Positions 35,601-42,937 are shown, counted from the first letter of the stretch. The stretch is 64,000 nucleotides of DNA from Hymenobacter persicinus (GCF_004167665.1 NZ_SEWE01000016.1:33518-97517); one strand, 5' to 3'. Made by a program: numbers and translations. Notes: generated by a model not told the origin, from the letters alone.

Positions 35601-35662
35601 GCCAGCAAAGCCAGCCCCGGCAGCGGACTGCGCCAGAGTGAGCGGGAGGGAGTGTTTGGCAC
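32618..35662 (-). CDS. Large membrane protein with C-terminal TPR repeats
   Basis: A 1014-residue protein of no family I recognise. The first ~400 residues hold about ten to twelve hydrophobic segments (for example LALLASLALALTFYHFF and ADAALALLVLLAGAVTYFLAV); the rest (about 420-1000) is a soluble Ala/Leu/Gln-rich helical solenoid with TPR-like pairs (AAARFGDAARLSYPEAPLFRAYAQAL). The region between the first two membrane segments is probably extracytoplasmic. It starts 9 nt after gatC and ends 12 nt before the ABC ATPase, so it is likely an operon member. It might be a membrane scaffold; no permease signature was found. Confidence 0.7.
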   Translation of the reverse strand: MPNTPSRSLWRSPLPGLALLASLALALTFYHFFTGDDYTLRVQEVTQLRPVPIVVQQVRVGLDALPVRANGYLTTQTHDVSGPFVRADAALALLVLLAGAVTYFLAVVSTLPRLAFVAGMALLIFLLMSLNADLLGLIDSREQYFLIALLLTLGLPAFGFHAFWTNTPLWQRLLVFMGLLAGLGAFIFWRSSYPFDTTALHLVSFATGSGAVVVGLLVLWVAFENIQGLLWFNTQAENPASRFGLVPFVLASGLYLGMLFLYYWNNGEVYILPNVRLEPLVLLVPAAVAGWLGLRRRSATYEAWVPYWPGAAHLYLVLTTLAAGFLGYAFATANDPLLTAARDFTALALLMGGGAFLLYLLINFAPLIRQRLRVYRVVYEPRRVPFYAVYLLALAGIFAVELRNNFFLLDQVKAGYYNTLGDLTRLQSEQQPGADALALLAERYYAESDVLDFHNLRASWGRAALYRFRQQRQNEINALRRAQSRQPSEKISLRLAALFNEPTDFFDRLQLLREGLKTAPRSVRLTSDLAQLYTRSTITDSVNYYFSRAEALDANNPVVQANKLAYMLQVQDLASAQKVVQSLRPAAQNTAWQSNHVLLQQLTDAPVAASPAVAADQPLAADGFALLYHDALRRAVRGDTSRLSTLRPLAANQANGDYAEQLSFLQAMTHYYAGRPAAAQALLQPLTAGDTPASAYYQNLWGLWLLELELPASAAARFGDAARLSYPEAPLFRAYAQALDGRLDSARTSAARALAQPAYGVASRARRLQVVLNLDFNQQYAQASDSVRAQYLVLRGSELYPESLIPRAAALGTPVAREAALLAQIPRALRAGQTAAAQQAIAEFGAPATAKTTAASQWNVLRGQAYLQAGQAQQLGQWLPTAYFTRREQAYRLYYQAAVADAQNQPTAPQLYTRLMQQAPFLEPGVLAAANFYAKRRDYTKAYNFLLTGLAHNPESIALLQAYTLAAIPAGLTSYAAAPLEKLLQLLSPAEYNTFHAQYEARRKAQAAAAASWN

Positions 35663-35671
35663 CAGCTTAGG

Positions 35672-35959
35672 TTATTCCAGCACTTTCGGAACGCGGAAGT
35701 AATCAGAATCCTTGCGCGGGGCATTGCGCAGGCCTTCCTGGTGACTCACCGAGTTGTGGGCCTCATCGGGGCGGAGCACGTTGATTTCGTGCGACAAATG
35801 CACCAGGGGCTCCACGTCGGTGGTGTCGAGCTGGCTGAGCTGGGCCACCCAATCCAGAATCTTGTTCAGGTCGCCGAGCATCTGCTGCTCTTTGGTGGCG
35901 TCGAATTCAAGGCGGGACAGGTGCGCCAGTTTGCGCAGGGTAGCAAGGTCGGTGCTCAA
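35672..35959 (-). CDS. gatC: Asp-tRNA(Asn)/Glu-tRNA(Gln) amidotransferase subunit C
   Basis: A 95-residue subunit that stabilises the GatCAB amidotransferase. LRKLAHLSRLEFD (7-19) and LNKILDWVAQLSQLDTTDVEPLVH (about 31-54) match GatC, and the tail VLRPDEAHNSVS...YFRVPKVLE is typical. The start codon is TTG; there is no in-frame ATG. gatA and gatB are not in the window. Confidence 0.93.
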   Translation of the reverse strand: MSTDLATLRKLAHLSRLEFDATKEQQMLGDLNKILDWVAQLSQLDTTDVEPLVHLSHEINVLRPDEAHNSVSHQEGLRNAPRKDSDYFRVPKVLE

Positions 35960-35985
35960 GGGAAGGAAGAATTAGAAAGTAAGAA

Positions 35986-36846
35986 CTAGGAACTGCTCCG
36001 GCTTGGCTCTGGGCTTTCCACCCGGGCAGCTGAAGCAGAAACAGGCTCGGGCGCCGGGGTCGGCTTGGGAGCCCGCAGGGTGGACGCCTCCGGAATGCCA
36101 GCCGCGTCGGGCCGGAATTCGCTGGCAATGATACGGAATGCCTGCTCTTTCAGGGCCGGCACGTCGGCGGCGGTCAGGTTTTTGGTTTGAATCGGCTCGT
36201 GCAACACAATGCGCAGGGGGGAGTAGCGCACCCGCAGCGTACCGGCAACGTCGGGCATGAAGCGGTGGTTCAGCGGCATCGAAATCGGGACTACAGGCAC
36301 GCCGGTGGCAATGGCGAGCTGAAAAGCCCCATCCTTGAAGGGCAGCATCTGCTGGCCGGGCGTGGGTGAGATTTTGCCTTCCGGAAAAATCACCACCGAG
36401 CGGCCGGCCTCCAGGCTTTTGCGGGCCTGCACCATGGCCCGGCCCCGGCTCACGGCACTGTCGCGGTTGACGGTGATGTAGGTGCTGCCGAATATCGGAC
36501 CCCAGAGCGGCACTTCGGCCAGAGAGCTTTTGCCCACGATGTTCAGAAAGCCCGGCACGGCCTTGAACAGGAGCGGAATGTCGATGTAGGAGCTGTGGTT
36601 GGCCACGTACAGGCAGGTCGTGCCCGCGGGCAGCGGGTTTTTCTGCACCACGTCCACCGGCATGCCCCACATGCGGATGGCAAACTTCGACCAGCCCCGG
36701 TTGATGCTGTGCAGGTAAGGGTGCCAGGTAGGGCGGCGCCGGAGCACGAGCTGGGCCGGGTACGTCACCACGAAAGGCAGCACAAACCAGAAGGTGCTCC
36801 AGGTGGTGTAGAGTCGGTGAGCAAGGAAACGCAGGAAACGACGCAT
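35986..36846 (-). CDS. plsC: 1-acyl-sn-glycerol-3-phosphate acyltransferase
   Basis: A 286-residue membrane-associated enzyme that makes phosphatidic acid from lysophosphatidic acid. An N-terminal hydrophobic segment (WSTFWFVLPFVVTYPAQLVL) anchors it. The acyltransferase blocks are NHSSYIDIPLLF (HX4D, about 83-94), FPEGKISPTPG (about 154-164) and GVPVVPISM. The C-terminal 50 residues are Pro/Ala/Ser-rich and extra to the family core. A TAACTTTG box ends only 5 nt before the ATG, so the mRNA may be leaderless. It is the probable first gene of a run through gatC to the ABC ATPase. Confidence 0.92.
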   Translation of the reverse strand: MRRFLRFLAHRLYTTWSTFWFVLPFVVTYPAQLVLRRRPTWHPYLHSINRGWSKFAIRMWGMPVDVVQKNPLPAGTTCLYVANHSSYIDIPLLFKAVPGFLNIVGKSSLAEVPLWGPIFGSTYITVNRDSAVSRGRAMVQARKSLEAGRSVVIFPEGKISPTPGQQMLPFKDGAFQLAIATGVPVVPISMPLNHRFMPDVAGTLRVRYSPLRIVLHEPIQTKNLTAADVPALKEQAFRIIASEFRPDAAGIPEASTLRAPKPTPAPEPVSASAARVESPEPSRSSS

Positions 36847-36851
36847 GGCTG

Positions 36852-36859
36852 CAAAGTTA
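36852..36859 (-). promoter_or_regulatory. -7 box 5 nt from the plsC ATG
   Basis: TAACTTTG on the minus strand is a full match to TAnnTTTG. With the usual distance to the start site, transcription would begin at or inside the ATG. Confidence 0.5.
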
Positions 36860-36914
36860 AAAACCAGAAGTTAGAACCCGGAAAGTAAAGCTGCTATCTG
36901 TGCGCGTGATGAAG

Positions 36915-37505
36915 CTACCCCGGCACTTGGCCGCGCTGGCGCAGCACCCGCTCGGCTTTGAGCAGGCCCGCCACGCTGATGGCATCGGTGATGCGGTTGC
37001 TCATCACCAGCTCCACTGCTTCGGCCAGGGGCAGCTTCCAGAGGCGCAGGTCCTCGGTTTCCTCGGGCTCGGTTTCGCCGTGCTCCAGCTCCTCGGCCAA
37101 AAACACGAAGCCTTCCTCGTCGGTGACGGAGTTGGAAGTATGCAGGCGGGCAATGTTGGTCCAGCGCCGGGCCAGCAGGCCGGTTTCCTCCTTGAGCTCC
37201 CGCTGGGCCGACTCCAGAATGTCGCGCTCCACGGGGCCGCCGCCCATCGGAATTTCCCAGCTGTACTCGTTGAGCGGGTAGCGGTACTGGCCCACGAGCC
37301 AGGTGTTGCCCTCGGCATCGACGGGCACAATACCCAGAGCCTTGTTTTTCATCGACACCACCCCGTAGATGCCCCGCCCGCCGGCCGGGTTGATAACCTG
37401 GTCTTCGCGCACGCTGATCCAGGGGTTCTGATACTGCACCGCCGAGCTGAGCACTTGCCAGGGGTTGTGGCTCTCGTCGAAGCCGGGCTCGATTTGTTGC
37501 GTCAT
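36915..37505 (-). CDS. Nudix hydrolase (ADP-ribose pyrophosphatase-like)
   Basis: A 196-residue cytosolic pyrophosphohydrolase. The Nudix box is GGGPVERDILESAQRELKEE followed by TGLL, with the consensus Gly, the REL-EE glutamates and the hydrophobic position intact. YRYPLNEYSWEIPMGG just before it is typical of ADP-sugar pyrophosphatases (NudF-like). The substrate is not proven. ATG 37505 is used because the longer upstream extension is unlike the family and crosses the TACCTTTG box at 37543-37536. Confidence 0.9.
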   Translation of the reverse strand: MTQQIEPGFDESHNPWQVLSSAVQYQNPWISVREDQVINPAGGRGIYGVVSMKNKALGIVPVDAEGNTWLVGQYRYPLNEYSWEIPMGGGPVERDILESAQRELKEETGLLARRWTNIARLHTSNSVTDEEGFVFLAEELEHGETEPEETEDLRLWKLPLAEAVELVMSNRITDAISVAGLLKAERVLRQRGQVPG

Positions 37506-37535
37506 TTGTTTGGATGTCGTAAGGCGGGTTCCGGG

Positions 37536-37543
37536 CAAAGGTA
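37536..37543 (-). promoter_or_regulatory. Candidate -7 box of the Nudix gene
   Basis: TACCTTTG on the minus strand, 30 nt before the ATG, is a full match to TAnnTTTG. Confidence 0.45.
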
Positions 37544-37665
37544 CAATCCGGCGCCGAGGGGTTCCGGGAAAATGCCGTCCACCGAGCCAGAGGCGCCGTT
37601 GAGCGAGTGAGGAGGTCCGTTGGTCAAAAAAAGAAGGCACAAACAATTGACAGCAAGTAGTTTTG

Positions 37666-37813
37666 TCGTAGAAAGGAACCAGCACTGCTCGCTATACTGT
37701 GGAAAGGAAGTAATGAGCAGTGTACACTTTGACCGGTGTTAGGAGTAGGGTGGATAAATTATAACCGGTCAGTGTAGAGAAAAAGCCGTTGCGCGACGCA
37801 ACGGCTTTTTTTT
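37666..37813 (+). ncRNA. Candidate structured small RNA or leader
   Basis: A perfect -7 box (TAGTTTTG, 37658-37665) is followed within 150 nt by three hairpins and no reading frame of note. Stem 1 is CACTGCTC (37683-37690) with GAGCAGTG (37715-37722). Stem 2 is ACACT..GACCGGT (37724-37737) with ACCGGTCAGTGT (37764-37775), with a 2-nt bulge. Stem 3 is a terminator (37780-37793 with 37797-37810) ending in T8. No coding gene upstream needs this terminator, since the Nudix gene diverges. It may be a free sRNA or a terminator-containing leader of the gene at 37936. I do not recognise a known RNA family. Confidence 0.5.
37780..37813 (+). terminator. Strong intrinsic terminator in a divergent region
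   Basis: A 14-bp stem, AAAAAGCCGTTGCG with CGCAACGGCTTTTT around a 3-nt loop, is followed by further T residues. It ends the candidate small RNA. Confidence 0.8.
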
Positions 37814-37935
37814 GTGCCCGCCGGGGCCGGTCCGGGCCGGCAGCCAACATTTTGGCATTGCCAAACCTGGACTGTCGGCGGCCGTATCAAAAGCATAGCC
37901 GGCCGTTAACTTCCCGGTCGGCACCGGATATTTTT

Positions 37936-38178
37936 ATGGCCAATCACCCCAAAAACCAGTCCGCTTCAACCCAACCCGGTGACCCGCTCTTCAACCTCAA
38001 GCACGCCCAGGCCGAGTCGGAGCTGCTGCAAAACACCGGCGGCCTCGGTCCCATCACCAACGAATACGTAACCACCGACGAAGACGACTCCCTCGACGAG
38101 GGCCCGCGTGACAAGCAAGGCAACCGCCGCGGCGAAACCGGCACCCCCGACGTAGGCTCTACTGCCGGTCGGCACTAA
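37936..38178 (+). CDS. Small hydrophilic hypothetical protein
   Basis: An 80-residue, highly polar, probably disordered protein rich in Gln, Asn, Asp, Glu and Gly (for example YVTTDEDDSLDEGPRDKQGN). It has no signal peptide, cysteine or membrane segment. It resembles stress-associated small proteins in composition only; no family is recognised. It has its own terminator downstream, and the small-RNA candidate and its terminator lie upstream. Confidence 0.6.
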   Translation: MANHPKNQSASTQPGDPLFNLKHAQAESELLQNTGGLGPITNEYVTTDEDDSLDEGPRDKQGNRRGETGTPDVGSTAGRH

Positions 38179-38277
38179 TGGTGAAGTGATGAACTTGTGA
38201 ACTTGTGAGTGTACTGTTCAAAGCGCACCAGCAACCCGGAACTCACCATTTCACCACCTCCCAACATCACAACTCAT
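38178..38277. repeat. Intergenic stuttering inverted repeat
   Basis: The left part repeats GTGAA/ATGAA words (TGGTGAAGTGATGAACTTG, then TGAACTTGTGAGTG). The right part (38240-38275) shares 21 nt with the right arm after hslU and continues with ACATCACAACTCAT, giving imperfect pairing with the left arm. Confidence 0.6.
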
Positions 38278-38323
38278 AAAAGAGCCTCTCCGGTGCTGCG
38301 GTGCCGGGGAGGCTCTTTTCTTT
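38278..38323 (+). terminator. Intrinsic terminator of the small hydrophilic protein gene
   Basis: AAAAGAGCCTCTCCGG (38278-38293) pairs with CCGGGGAGGCTCTTTT (38304-38319), followed by CTTTTC. Confidence 0.8.
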
Positions 38324-38345
38324 TCGGGTCCCGCCCGGCTTGGGC

Positions 38346-38353
38346 TACCTTTG
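38346..38353 (+). promoter_or_regulatory. -7 box 6 nt from the rnhB ATG
   Basis: TACCTTTG is a full match to TAnnTTTG, with TTTC about 20 nt upstream. The start site would fall at the ATG, giving a leaderless mRNA. Confidence 0.5.
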
Positions 38354-38359
38354 CGGGCT

Positions 38360-38935
38360 ATGCTGCTTGCTTCTCACACCGGGCACCCCTTAGAAGCCGG
38401 CCTCGACGAGGCGGGCCGCGGCTGCCTAGCCGGGCCGGTTTTCGCCGCCGCCGTCATTCTGCCCGCCGATTTTTCCCCGGCCTTCCTCAACGACTCCAAG
38501 CTGATGACGCCCAAGCGGCGGGAGTTGGTGCGCACCGAAATCTGCCGGGAAGCTGTGGCCTGGGCCGTGGCCGAAGCCTCCCCCGACGAAATTGCCAGCC
38601 TCAACATTGCCAACGCCAGCTACCTGGCCATGCACCGGGCCGTGGCCGCGCTGGGGCAGCAGCCTAGCCACCTGCTCGTCGATGGCAACCGGTTCCGGCC
38701 CTACGCGGGCATCGAGCACACCTGCTTTATCAAGGGCGACGGGCGTTACCGCAGCATTGCGGCGGCCTCGGTGCTGGCCAAAACCTTCCGCGACGACCGA
38801 ATGCGGGAGCTGGCCCGGGAGTTTCCCTTCTACCATTGGGAGCAGAATGCGGGCTACCCCACCGAAAAGCACCGGGCCGCCATCCGCGAATACGGCCCCT
38901 GCGAGCATCACCGCCTGGGCTTCCGGCTGCTTTGA
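38360..38935 (+). CDS. rnhB: Ribonuclease HII
   Basis: A 191-residue endonuclease that removes ribonucleotides and RNA primers from RNA-DNA hybrids. The catalytic acids are visible: D16 and E17 in LDEAGRG, D108 in LLVDGN and D145 in AKTFRDD. NDSK (44-47) and SIAAASVLAKT complete the signature. It is compact, as usual for the family. ATG 38360 is preferred over a TTG 9 nt upstream that lies inside the -7 box. Confidence 0.96.
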   Translation: MLLASHTGHPLEAGLDEAGRGCLAGPVFAAAVILPADFSPAFLNDSKLMTPKRRELVRTEICREAVAWAVAEASPDEIASLNIANASYLAMHRAVAALGQQPSHLLVDGNRFRPYAGIEHTCFIKGDGRYRSIAAASVLAKTFRDDRMRELAREFPFYHWEQNAGYPTEKHRAAIREYGPCEHHRLGFRLL

Positions 38936-39031
38936 AAATGTGATTTGGTGCCTTGTTGATTTAGTGAATGTTCGGGTAGCGTTAACGTGGTAGTCAAGGC
39001 AGATCCCTAACTCACTAAAGCGCTAAATCAC
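38936..39031. repeat. Intergenic stuttering inverted repeat between rnhB and the response regulator
   Basis: GTGATTTGGTG and GTTGATTTAGTGAA on the left face ACTCACTAAAGCGCTAAATCAC on the right (shown as two pieces: ACTCACTAAAGC, GCTAAATCAC). It lies between the convergent stops of rnhB and the response regulator, so it may act as a bidirectional terminator. Confidence 0.5.
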
Positions 39032-39475
39032 CTATTCTTTCAGCTTAAGCAGGTCCAGAAACAGGCTGAAGCCGTCGACGCTGGTGCCGCCTTCACCGAA
39101 CTTGTCGAAGCTCAGGGGCTTGATGATGTAGCCGCTCACGGCCAGCTCCCGGGCCTTAAGCCGGTCGCTTTCCAGGTCGGAGGTGGTCATGATGAACACG
39201 TTCAGGCCCACAAACTCGGGGTCGGAGCGCAGCGTGTCGAGCAGCTCCAGGCCGTTCATGCGGGGCATATTGATATCGAGCAGCACGATGGTGGGCTTGC
39301 CGATGGGCGCCTGCCCCCCATCCCCGCGCAGCAGGCCGAGGGCCTCACGGCCGTTGCGGGCAATGTGCAGCGGCACCGTAATGTCATGTTTGCGTAACTC
39401 ACGCTGCACGTTCATGATGTCCATTTGGTCGTCTTCGACCAGAAGGATGGAGGTGTTGGAAGCGTCGCCAGACAT
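39032..39475 (-). CDS. Response regulator (single REC domain)
   Basis: A 147-residue stand-alone receiver domain. The acidic pocket is D15/D16 (LLVEDDQMD), the phosphorylated Asp is D67 (VLLDINMPRMNG), the switch residue is T97/T98 and the conserved Lys is K119 (YIIKPLSFDKF). The ERELRKHDI and NGREALGLL segments fit the Rcp1-like class that often pairs with kinases lacking their own receiver. It is the third gene of the CZB-kinase-regulator run. No output domain is present, so it probably acts by protein contact. Confidence 0.93.
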   Translation of the reverse strand: MSGDASNTSILLVEDDQMDIMNVQRELRKHDITVPLHIARNGREALGLLRGDGGQAPIGKPTIVLLDINMPRMNGLELLDTLRSDPEFVGLNVFIMTTSDLESDRLKARELAVSGYIIKPLSFDKFGEGGTSVDGFSLFLDLLKLKE

Positions 39476-39551
39476 AAGAAAGTTTGTTCAGAGCGGGGAA
39501 ATGGAAGCAGAGCGGGGCAAAGACGGTGCAGTATACGGCTTGTCAAAGCTT

Positions 39552-41117
39552 TTAGGCCGTTTTTGCGGCCAGCGGTGCGCTTGCCGGCCGCCGTTCGGCG
39601 TGGGCAATACGCTCCTTGGGCCAGGTGAAGATGAAGGTGGCGCCGTGACCCTCAGTTGATTCGACGCGGATGTTGCCGCCCTGCCGCTCCACGATTTTTT
39701 TCACAATGGCCAGTCCCACGCCGGTACTTTCCAGGGTGTCGCGCTCGGTCAGGGTCTGGAAAATCACGAAGATCCGCTCGTGGTACTGCGGGTCGATGCC
39801 GGGGCCGTTGTCGGCCACGGAAAAGGTGTACTGCTGCCGGTCTTCGCGGCAGCCCACCCGCACGAGGCATTGTTCGGGGTGCTCGTGGTACTTCAGGGCG
39901 TTGCTGATCAGGTTGGTGAACACCTGCTGGAGCTGGACGCGGTTGGTGGTGAGCGTGGGTAGGTAGGTGGGCAGCTCGAAGCGGAAACCCTCCGGCGGGG
40001 CCAGCGAGTCCACGATTTCGGTGAGCAGCTCCCGCACGTTGATGCGCTCCTCGGCCTGCTGGGTGCGCCCGATGCGGGCCAAGTCCAGAATGCCGGTAAT
40101 CAGGTTTTCCATGCGGTGTACCCGCACCCGCATCAGGGCCAGAAACTCCTGGATGTGGGGCGGTACCTCGGTCCCCATATCTTCCTCAATCCAGCGCGAG
40201 GCGCTTTCAATGCCCCGCAGCGGCGCTTTCAGGTCGTGGGAGACGACGTAGGCGAACTGGTCGAGCTCCTGGTTGCGGCGTTCCAGCAGGGTGATGGTGG
40301 AGTCGATGGTGCGCGCCATCACGTTGAGCGAGTCGGCCAGGGCCGTCAGCTCGTCCTGCTCGGGGTCTTGAATACGGGTGGTGTAGTCGCCGCTGGAAAT
40401 GCGGGTCGACAAACCCACCATGGTTTCGATGCGGCGAGCAATAAGCCGGATGATGTAAGCCGCCCACAACAGCCCCACCAAAATCGAGACCAGGGTGATG
40501 ATAATCGAGACGATGCGGGTTTGCCGGATGCTGTCCTCGAGCTTTTCGCGCACCTTGTTGCGGGCCGCCAGCTCGGTCTGGTCGAAGGCGTCGAAGATCA
40601 CCCGGATCTGGGCCATGATCTGCGGGCCGGTCAGGCTTTCCCCCAGGGCCCGGTGCTCCATGCCCTCCATGGCAATCTGGTTGGGGTCGCGGCGGCGCGC
40701 TTCGCGCTTTTCGCTGATCAGCAGGTGGGAAAACGACGACCACTGCTGAAACAAGCGCTGGGCGCGCATAATGCGGGCGTACTGCGGGTCGGTGGGGGAG
40801 AGCTGGTCCCGGATTTCGCTGAAGCGACCCAGCAGCTCCCGTTCCCCTTCGTAGTAGGGCTGGAGCGTGGCCTCGTTGCCCAGCAGCAGGTAGCCGCGGA
40901 AGCCCGACTCCATGTCGATGATGTTGCGAAACAGTGTGGAGGCTTCCCCGGTCAGGCGCTGCGACTCTTCCACGCGCTGGGAATTGCGCAGCACCTTACG
41001 CGAGAGCTGGTAGTTGATGACGACCACGCCCGCAAACAGCGCGGAAATAACCAGAAAGCCGGCGAAAAGCTTGGTCGCGAGCTTCAGCTTCAGGTGGGGC
41101 AGCGAGAGGGAAGGCAT
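39552..41117 (-). CDS. Membrane sensor histidine kinase (CHASE3-HAMP-HisKA-HATPase)
   Basis: A 521-residue kinase. TM1 is about 17-38, the extracytoplasmic domain (about 40-190) has the CHASE3 pattern (ESQRLTGEASTLFRNIIDMESGFRGYLL, given here in parts: DMESGFRGYLL), and TM2 is about 200-222 (IVSIIITLVSILVGLLWAAYI). A HAMP segment follows, then the phospho-acceptor His near residue 294 (YVVSHDLKAPLRG), and ATP-binding boxes NLISNALKYH, DNGPGIDPQ and GVGLAIVKKI. It is transcribed 9 nt after the CZB gene and 76 nt before the response regulator, so the three probably form one pathway. Confidence 0.94.
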   Translation of the reverse strand: MPSLSLPHLKLKLATKLFAGFLVISALFAGVVVINYQLSRKVLRNSQRVEESQRLTGEASTLFRNIIDMESGFRGYLLLGNEATLQPYYEGERELLGRFSEIRDQLSPTDPQYARIMRAQRLFQQWSSFSHLLISEKREARRRDPNQIAMEGMEHRALGESLTGPQIMAQIRVIFDAFDQTELAARNKVREKLEDSIRQTRIVSIIITLVSILVGLLWAAYIIRLIARRIETMVGLSTRISSGDYTTRIQDPEQDELTALADSLNVMARTIDSTITLLERRNQELDQFAYVVSHDLKAPLRGIESASRWIEEDMGTEVPPHIQEFLALMRVRVHRMENLITGILDLARIGRTQQAEERINVRELLTEIVDSLAPPEGFRFELPTYLPTLTTNRVQLQQVFTNLISNALKYHEHPEQCLVRVGCREDRQQYTFSVADNGPGIDPQYHERIFVIFQTLTERDTLESTGVGLAIVKKIVERQGGNIRVESTEGHGATFIFTWPKERIAHAERRPASAPLAAKTA

Positions 41118-41126
41118 TGGCGGGGT

Positions 41127-41492
41127 TTAGCGACCCGTACGCAGCTTCTCTTCCAGGGTTCGTAGCAGCGCCGTGATGCGGTCGATAAGGTACTGCAGGT
41201 CGTGCATGCCTTCGATGGCCGCTTCCTGGAAGCCCTGCAGGCGCATATCCATCAGGCGGTTGGCCTCCACGTGCAGCTGCCGGTGAATGCGGTCCAGCTC
41301 GTTCCACTCCGGCAGGGCGCCGGGAAAGCTGCGCCGCCGCTCCCGAATCCAGATGCCAAACCCGCACTGCTCCGGGTCGCGGATGGGGCCTTCGGCCAGG
41401 TTGGTGCCATAGAGAAAGGAGCGGAGCTTGGACTTAAACAGCAGGTGCTTGACCATGGCCGTTTCGAAATCCTGCTTGATATCTAGGTTCAT
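41127..41492 (-). CDS. Stand-alone CZB (chemoreceptor zinc-binding) domain protein
   Basis: A 121-residue soluble helical protein. The 3His-1Cys zinc site of CZB domains is visible: H16 (MVKHLLFKSKLRSFLYG), C43 (QCGFGIWI), H70 and H74 (LDRIHRQLHVEANRL). CZB domains sense zinc or oxidants such as HOCl through the Cys-zinc pair, usually when fused to chemoreceptors or diguanylate cyclases. Here it is a separate protein, 9 nt upstream of a histidine kinase. Inference: it feeds a cytosolic metal or redox signal into that kinase. The family call is by motif only. Confidence 0.82.
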   Translation of the reverse strand: MNLDIKQDFETAMVKHLLFKSKLRSFLYGTNLAEGPIRDPEQCGFGIWIRERRRSFPGALPEWNELDRIHRQLHVEANRLMDMRLQGFQEAAIEGMHDLQYLIDRITALLRTLEEKLRTGR

Positions 41493-41671
41493 ACGAGTGA
41501 CTATGCCCGGGCCGGGGCCCGGATTTTGGCGGCCCCGCGCAACTCGTTGCGGGGCGCCCCGGCAGCTTCTACGTAACTGTTGTGCTTACCGGCCACGGGA
41601 AATAGCTAATTTCGCCCCGCCCGCCCCGCGGCGCTCCTCGCCTTTTCCATCCGTTCGAACCAACTCCCCCA

Positions 41672-42781
41672 ATGGCCGAAGACCTCAAAACCGTCACCCT
41701 AAACGACGTGCACCAGCAGCTGGGTGCCAAAATGGTGCCCTTCGCCGGCTACAACATGCCCGTGCGCTACTCCTCCGACCTCGATGAGCACCACACCGTG
41801 CGCCGGGCCGTGGGCATTTTCGACGTCTCCCACATGGGCGAGTTCCGGGTGCGCGGCCCCCAGGCCCTGGACCTGATTCAGCGCGTGACCAGCAACGACG
41901 CCAGCAAGCTCACCGACGGCAAGGCCCAGTACTCCTGCCTGCCTAACAACGAGGGCGGCATCGTCGACGACCTGCTCGTGTACAAGCTCGCCGACGAGGA
42001 TTACCTGCTCGTGGTCAATGCCTCCAACATCGACAAGGACTGGAACTGGATCAGCCAGCACAACACCCAGGGCGCCGACATGCAGAACGTGTCCGATGAC
42101 CTCAGCCTGTTTGCCGTGCAGGGCCCCAAGGCCATCGACGCCCTGCAAGGTCTGACCGACACCGACCTGAAGTCGATTCCCTACTACTCTTTCGTGCAGG
42201 GTACTTTCGCCGGAGCGCCCAACGTGATTATCTCGGCCACGGGCTACACCGGCGCCGGCGGCTTCGAGCTGTACGTGCCCAATGAGTACGCCAAGCAGGT
42301 CTGGGACAAAGTGATGGAAGCCGGTCAGCCCTATGCTCTCAAGCCTATCGGCCTCGGTGCCCGCGACACGCTCCGCCTGGAAATGGGCTACTGCCTCTAC
42401 GGCAACGACATCGACGACACCACCTCCCCGCTGGAAGGCGGCCTGGGCTGGATTACTAAGTTCACTAAGGACTTCACCAACGCCGAGGCCCTTAAGCAGC
42501 AGAAGGCCGAGGGCGTGAAGCGCAAGCTCGTGGGCTTCCTGCTCGACGGCCCCGGCATCCCGCGCAGCCACTACCCGCTGGTGGACGAAGCCGGCAACAG
42601 CATCGGGGAGGTAACCTCCGGCACCCAGTCGCCGAGCCTGGGCAAGGGCGTGGGCCTGGGCTACGTCAAAACCGAGCTCAGCACCCCCGGCAGCAAAATT
42701 TTTGTGCAGGTGCGCGGCAAGAATTTCCCCGCTACCGTGGTGAAACTGCCCTTCGTGCCCGGCACGGAAGAGGTGAAGTAG
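41672..42781 (+). CDS. gcvT: Aminomethyltransferase (glycine cleavage T protein)
   Basis: A 369-residue folate enzyme that takes the aminomethyl group from the H protein and releases ammonia. [16 protein letters not shown] at the N-terminus, FDVSHMGEF, and the folate-binding region around [20 protein letters not shown] match the family, and the catalytic Asp lies in [17 protein letters not shown]. The full length is present with a C-terminal GCV_T_C segment ending [13 protein letters not shown]. The other glycine-cleavage genes are not adjacent. Confidence 0.97.
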   Translation: MAEDLKTVTLNDVHQQLGAKMVPFAGYNMPVRYSSDLDEHHTVRRAVGIFDVSHMGEFRVRGPQALDLIQRVTSNDASKLTDGKAQYSCLPNNEGGIVDDLLVYKLADEDYLLVVNASNIDKDWNWISQHNTQGADMQNVSDDLSLFAVQGPKAIDALQGLTDTDLKSIPYYSFVQGTFAGAPNVIISATGYTGAGGFELYVPNEYAKQVWDKVMEAGQPYALKPIGLGARDTLRLEMGYCLYGNDIDDTTSPLEGGLGWITKFTKDFTNAEALKQQKAEGVKRKLVGFLLDGPGIPRSHYPLVDEAGNSIGEVTSGTQSPSLGKGVGLGYVKTELSTPGSKIFVQVRGKNFPATVVKLPFVPGTEEVK

Positions 42782-42801
42782 GCTGCACAGAAAAAGTAGT
42801 T

Positions 42802-42912
42802 GAACGTCATGCCGAGCGTAGCCGAGGCATCTCGCGTGCTGATGTTGGAGTGGTAGCTGATACCAGTGCAACGAAGCGGTAGAGATGCTCCGCGGAGCTC
42901 AGCATGGCGTTC
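42802..42912. repeat. REP-like inverted repeat between gcvT and comB
   Basis: GAACGTCATGCCGAGCG (left arm, 42802-42833) and the reverse complement of the right arm (42882-42912), GAACGCCATGCTGAGCTCCG, match over about 31 nt, both ending AGGCATCTC / GAGCATCTC. The spacer includes GGTAGCTGATACCAG. The shape is that of a small non-coding palindromic repeat. Its T-rich right end lies 25 nt before the comB start. Confidence 0.65.
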
Positions 42913-42937
42913 TTTTTTGTTGTTTCAATCGAAGAAA

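Noticed and set aside
37666..37813. Signal recognition particle (4.5S) or 6S RNA as identity for the small-RNA candidate.
   Set aside because: GGAAAGGAAGTAATG recalls the SRP apical loop, but the conserved GGAAGCAGCC is missing. The three separate stems do not match the single long rod of 6S RNA.
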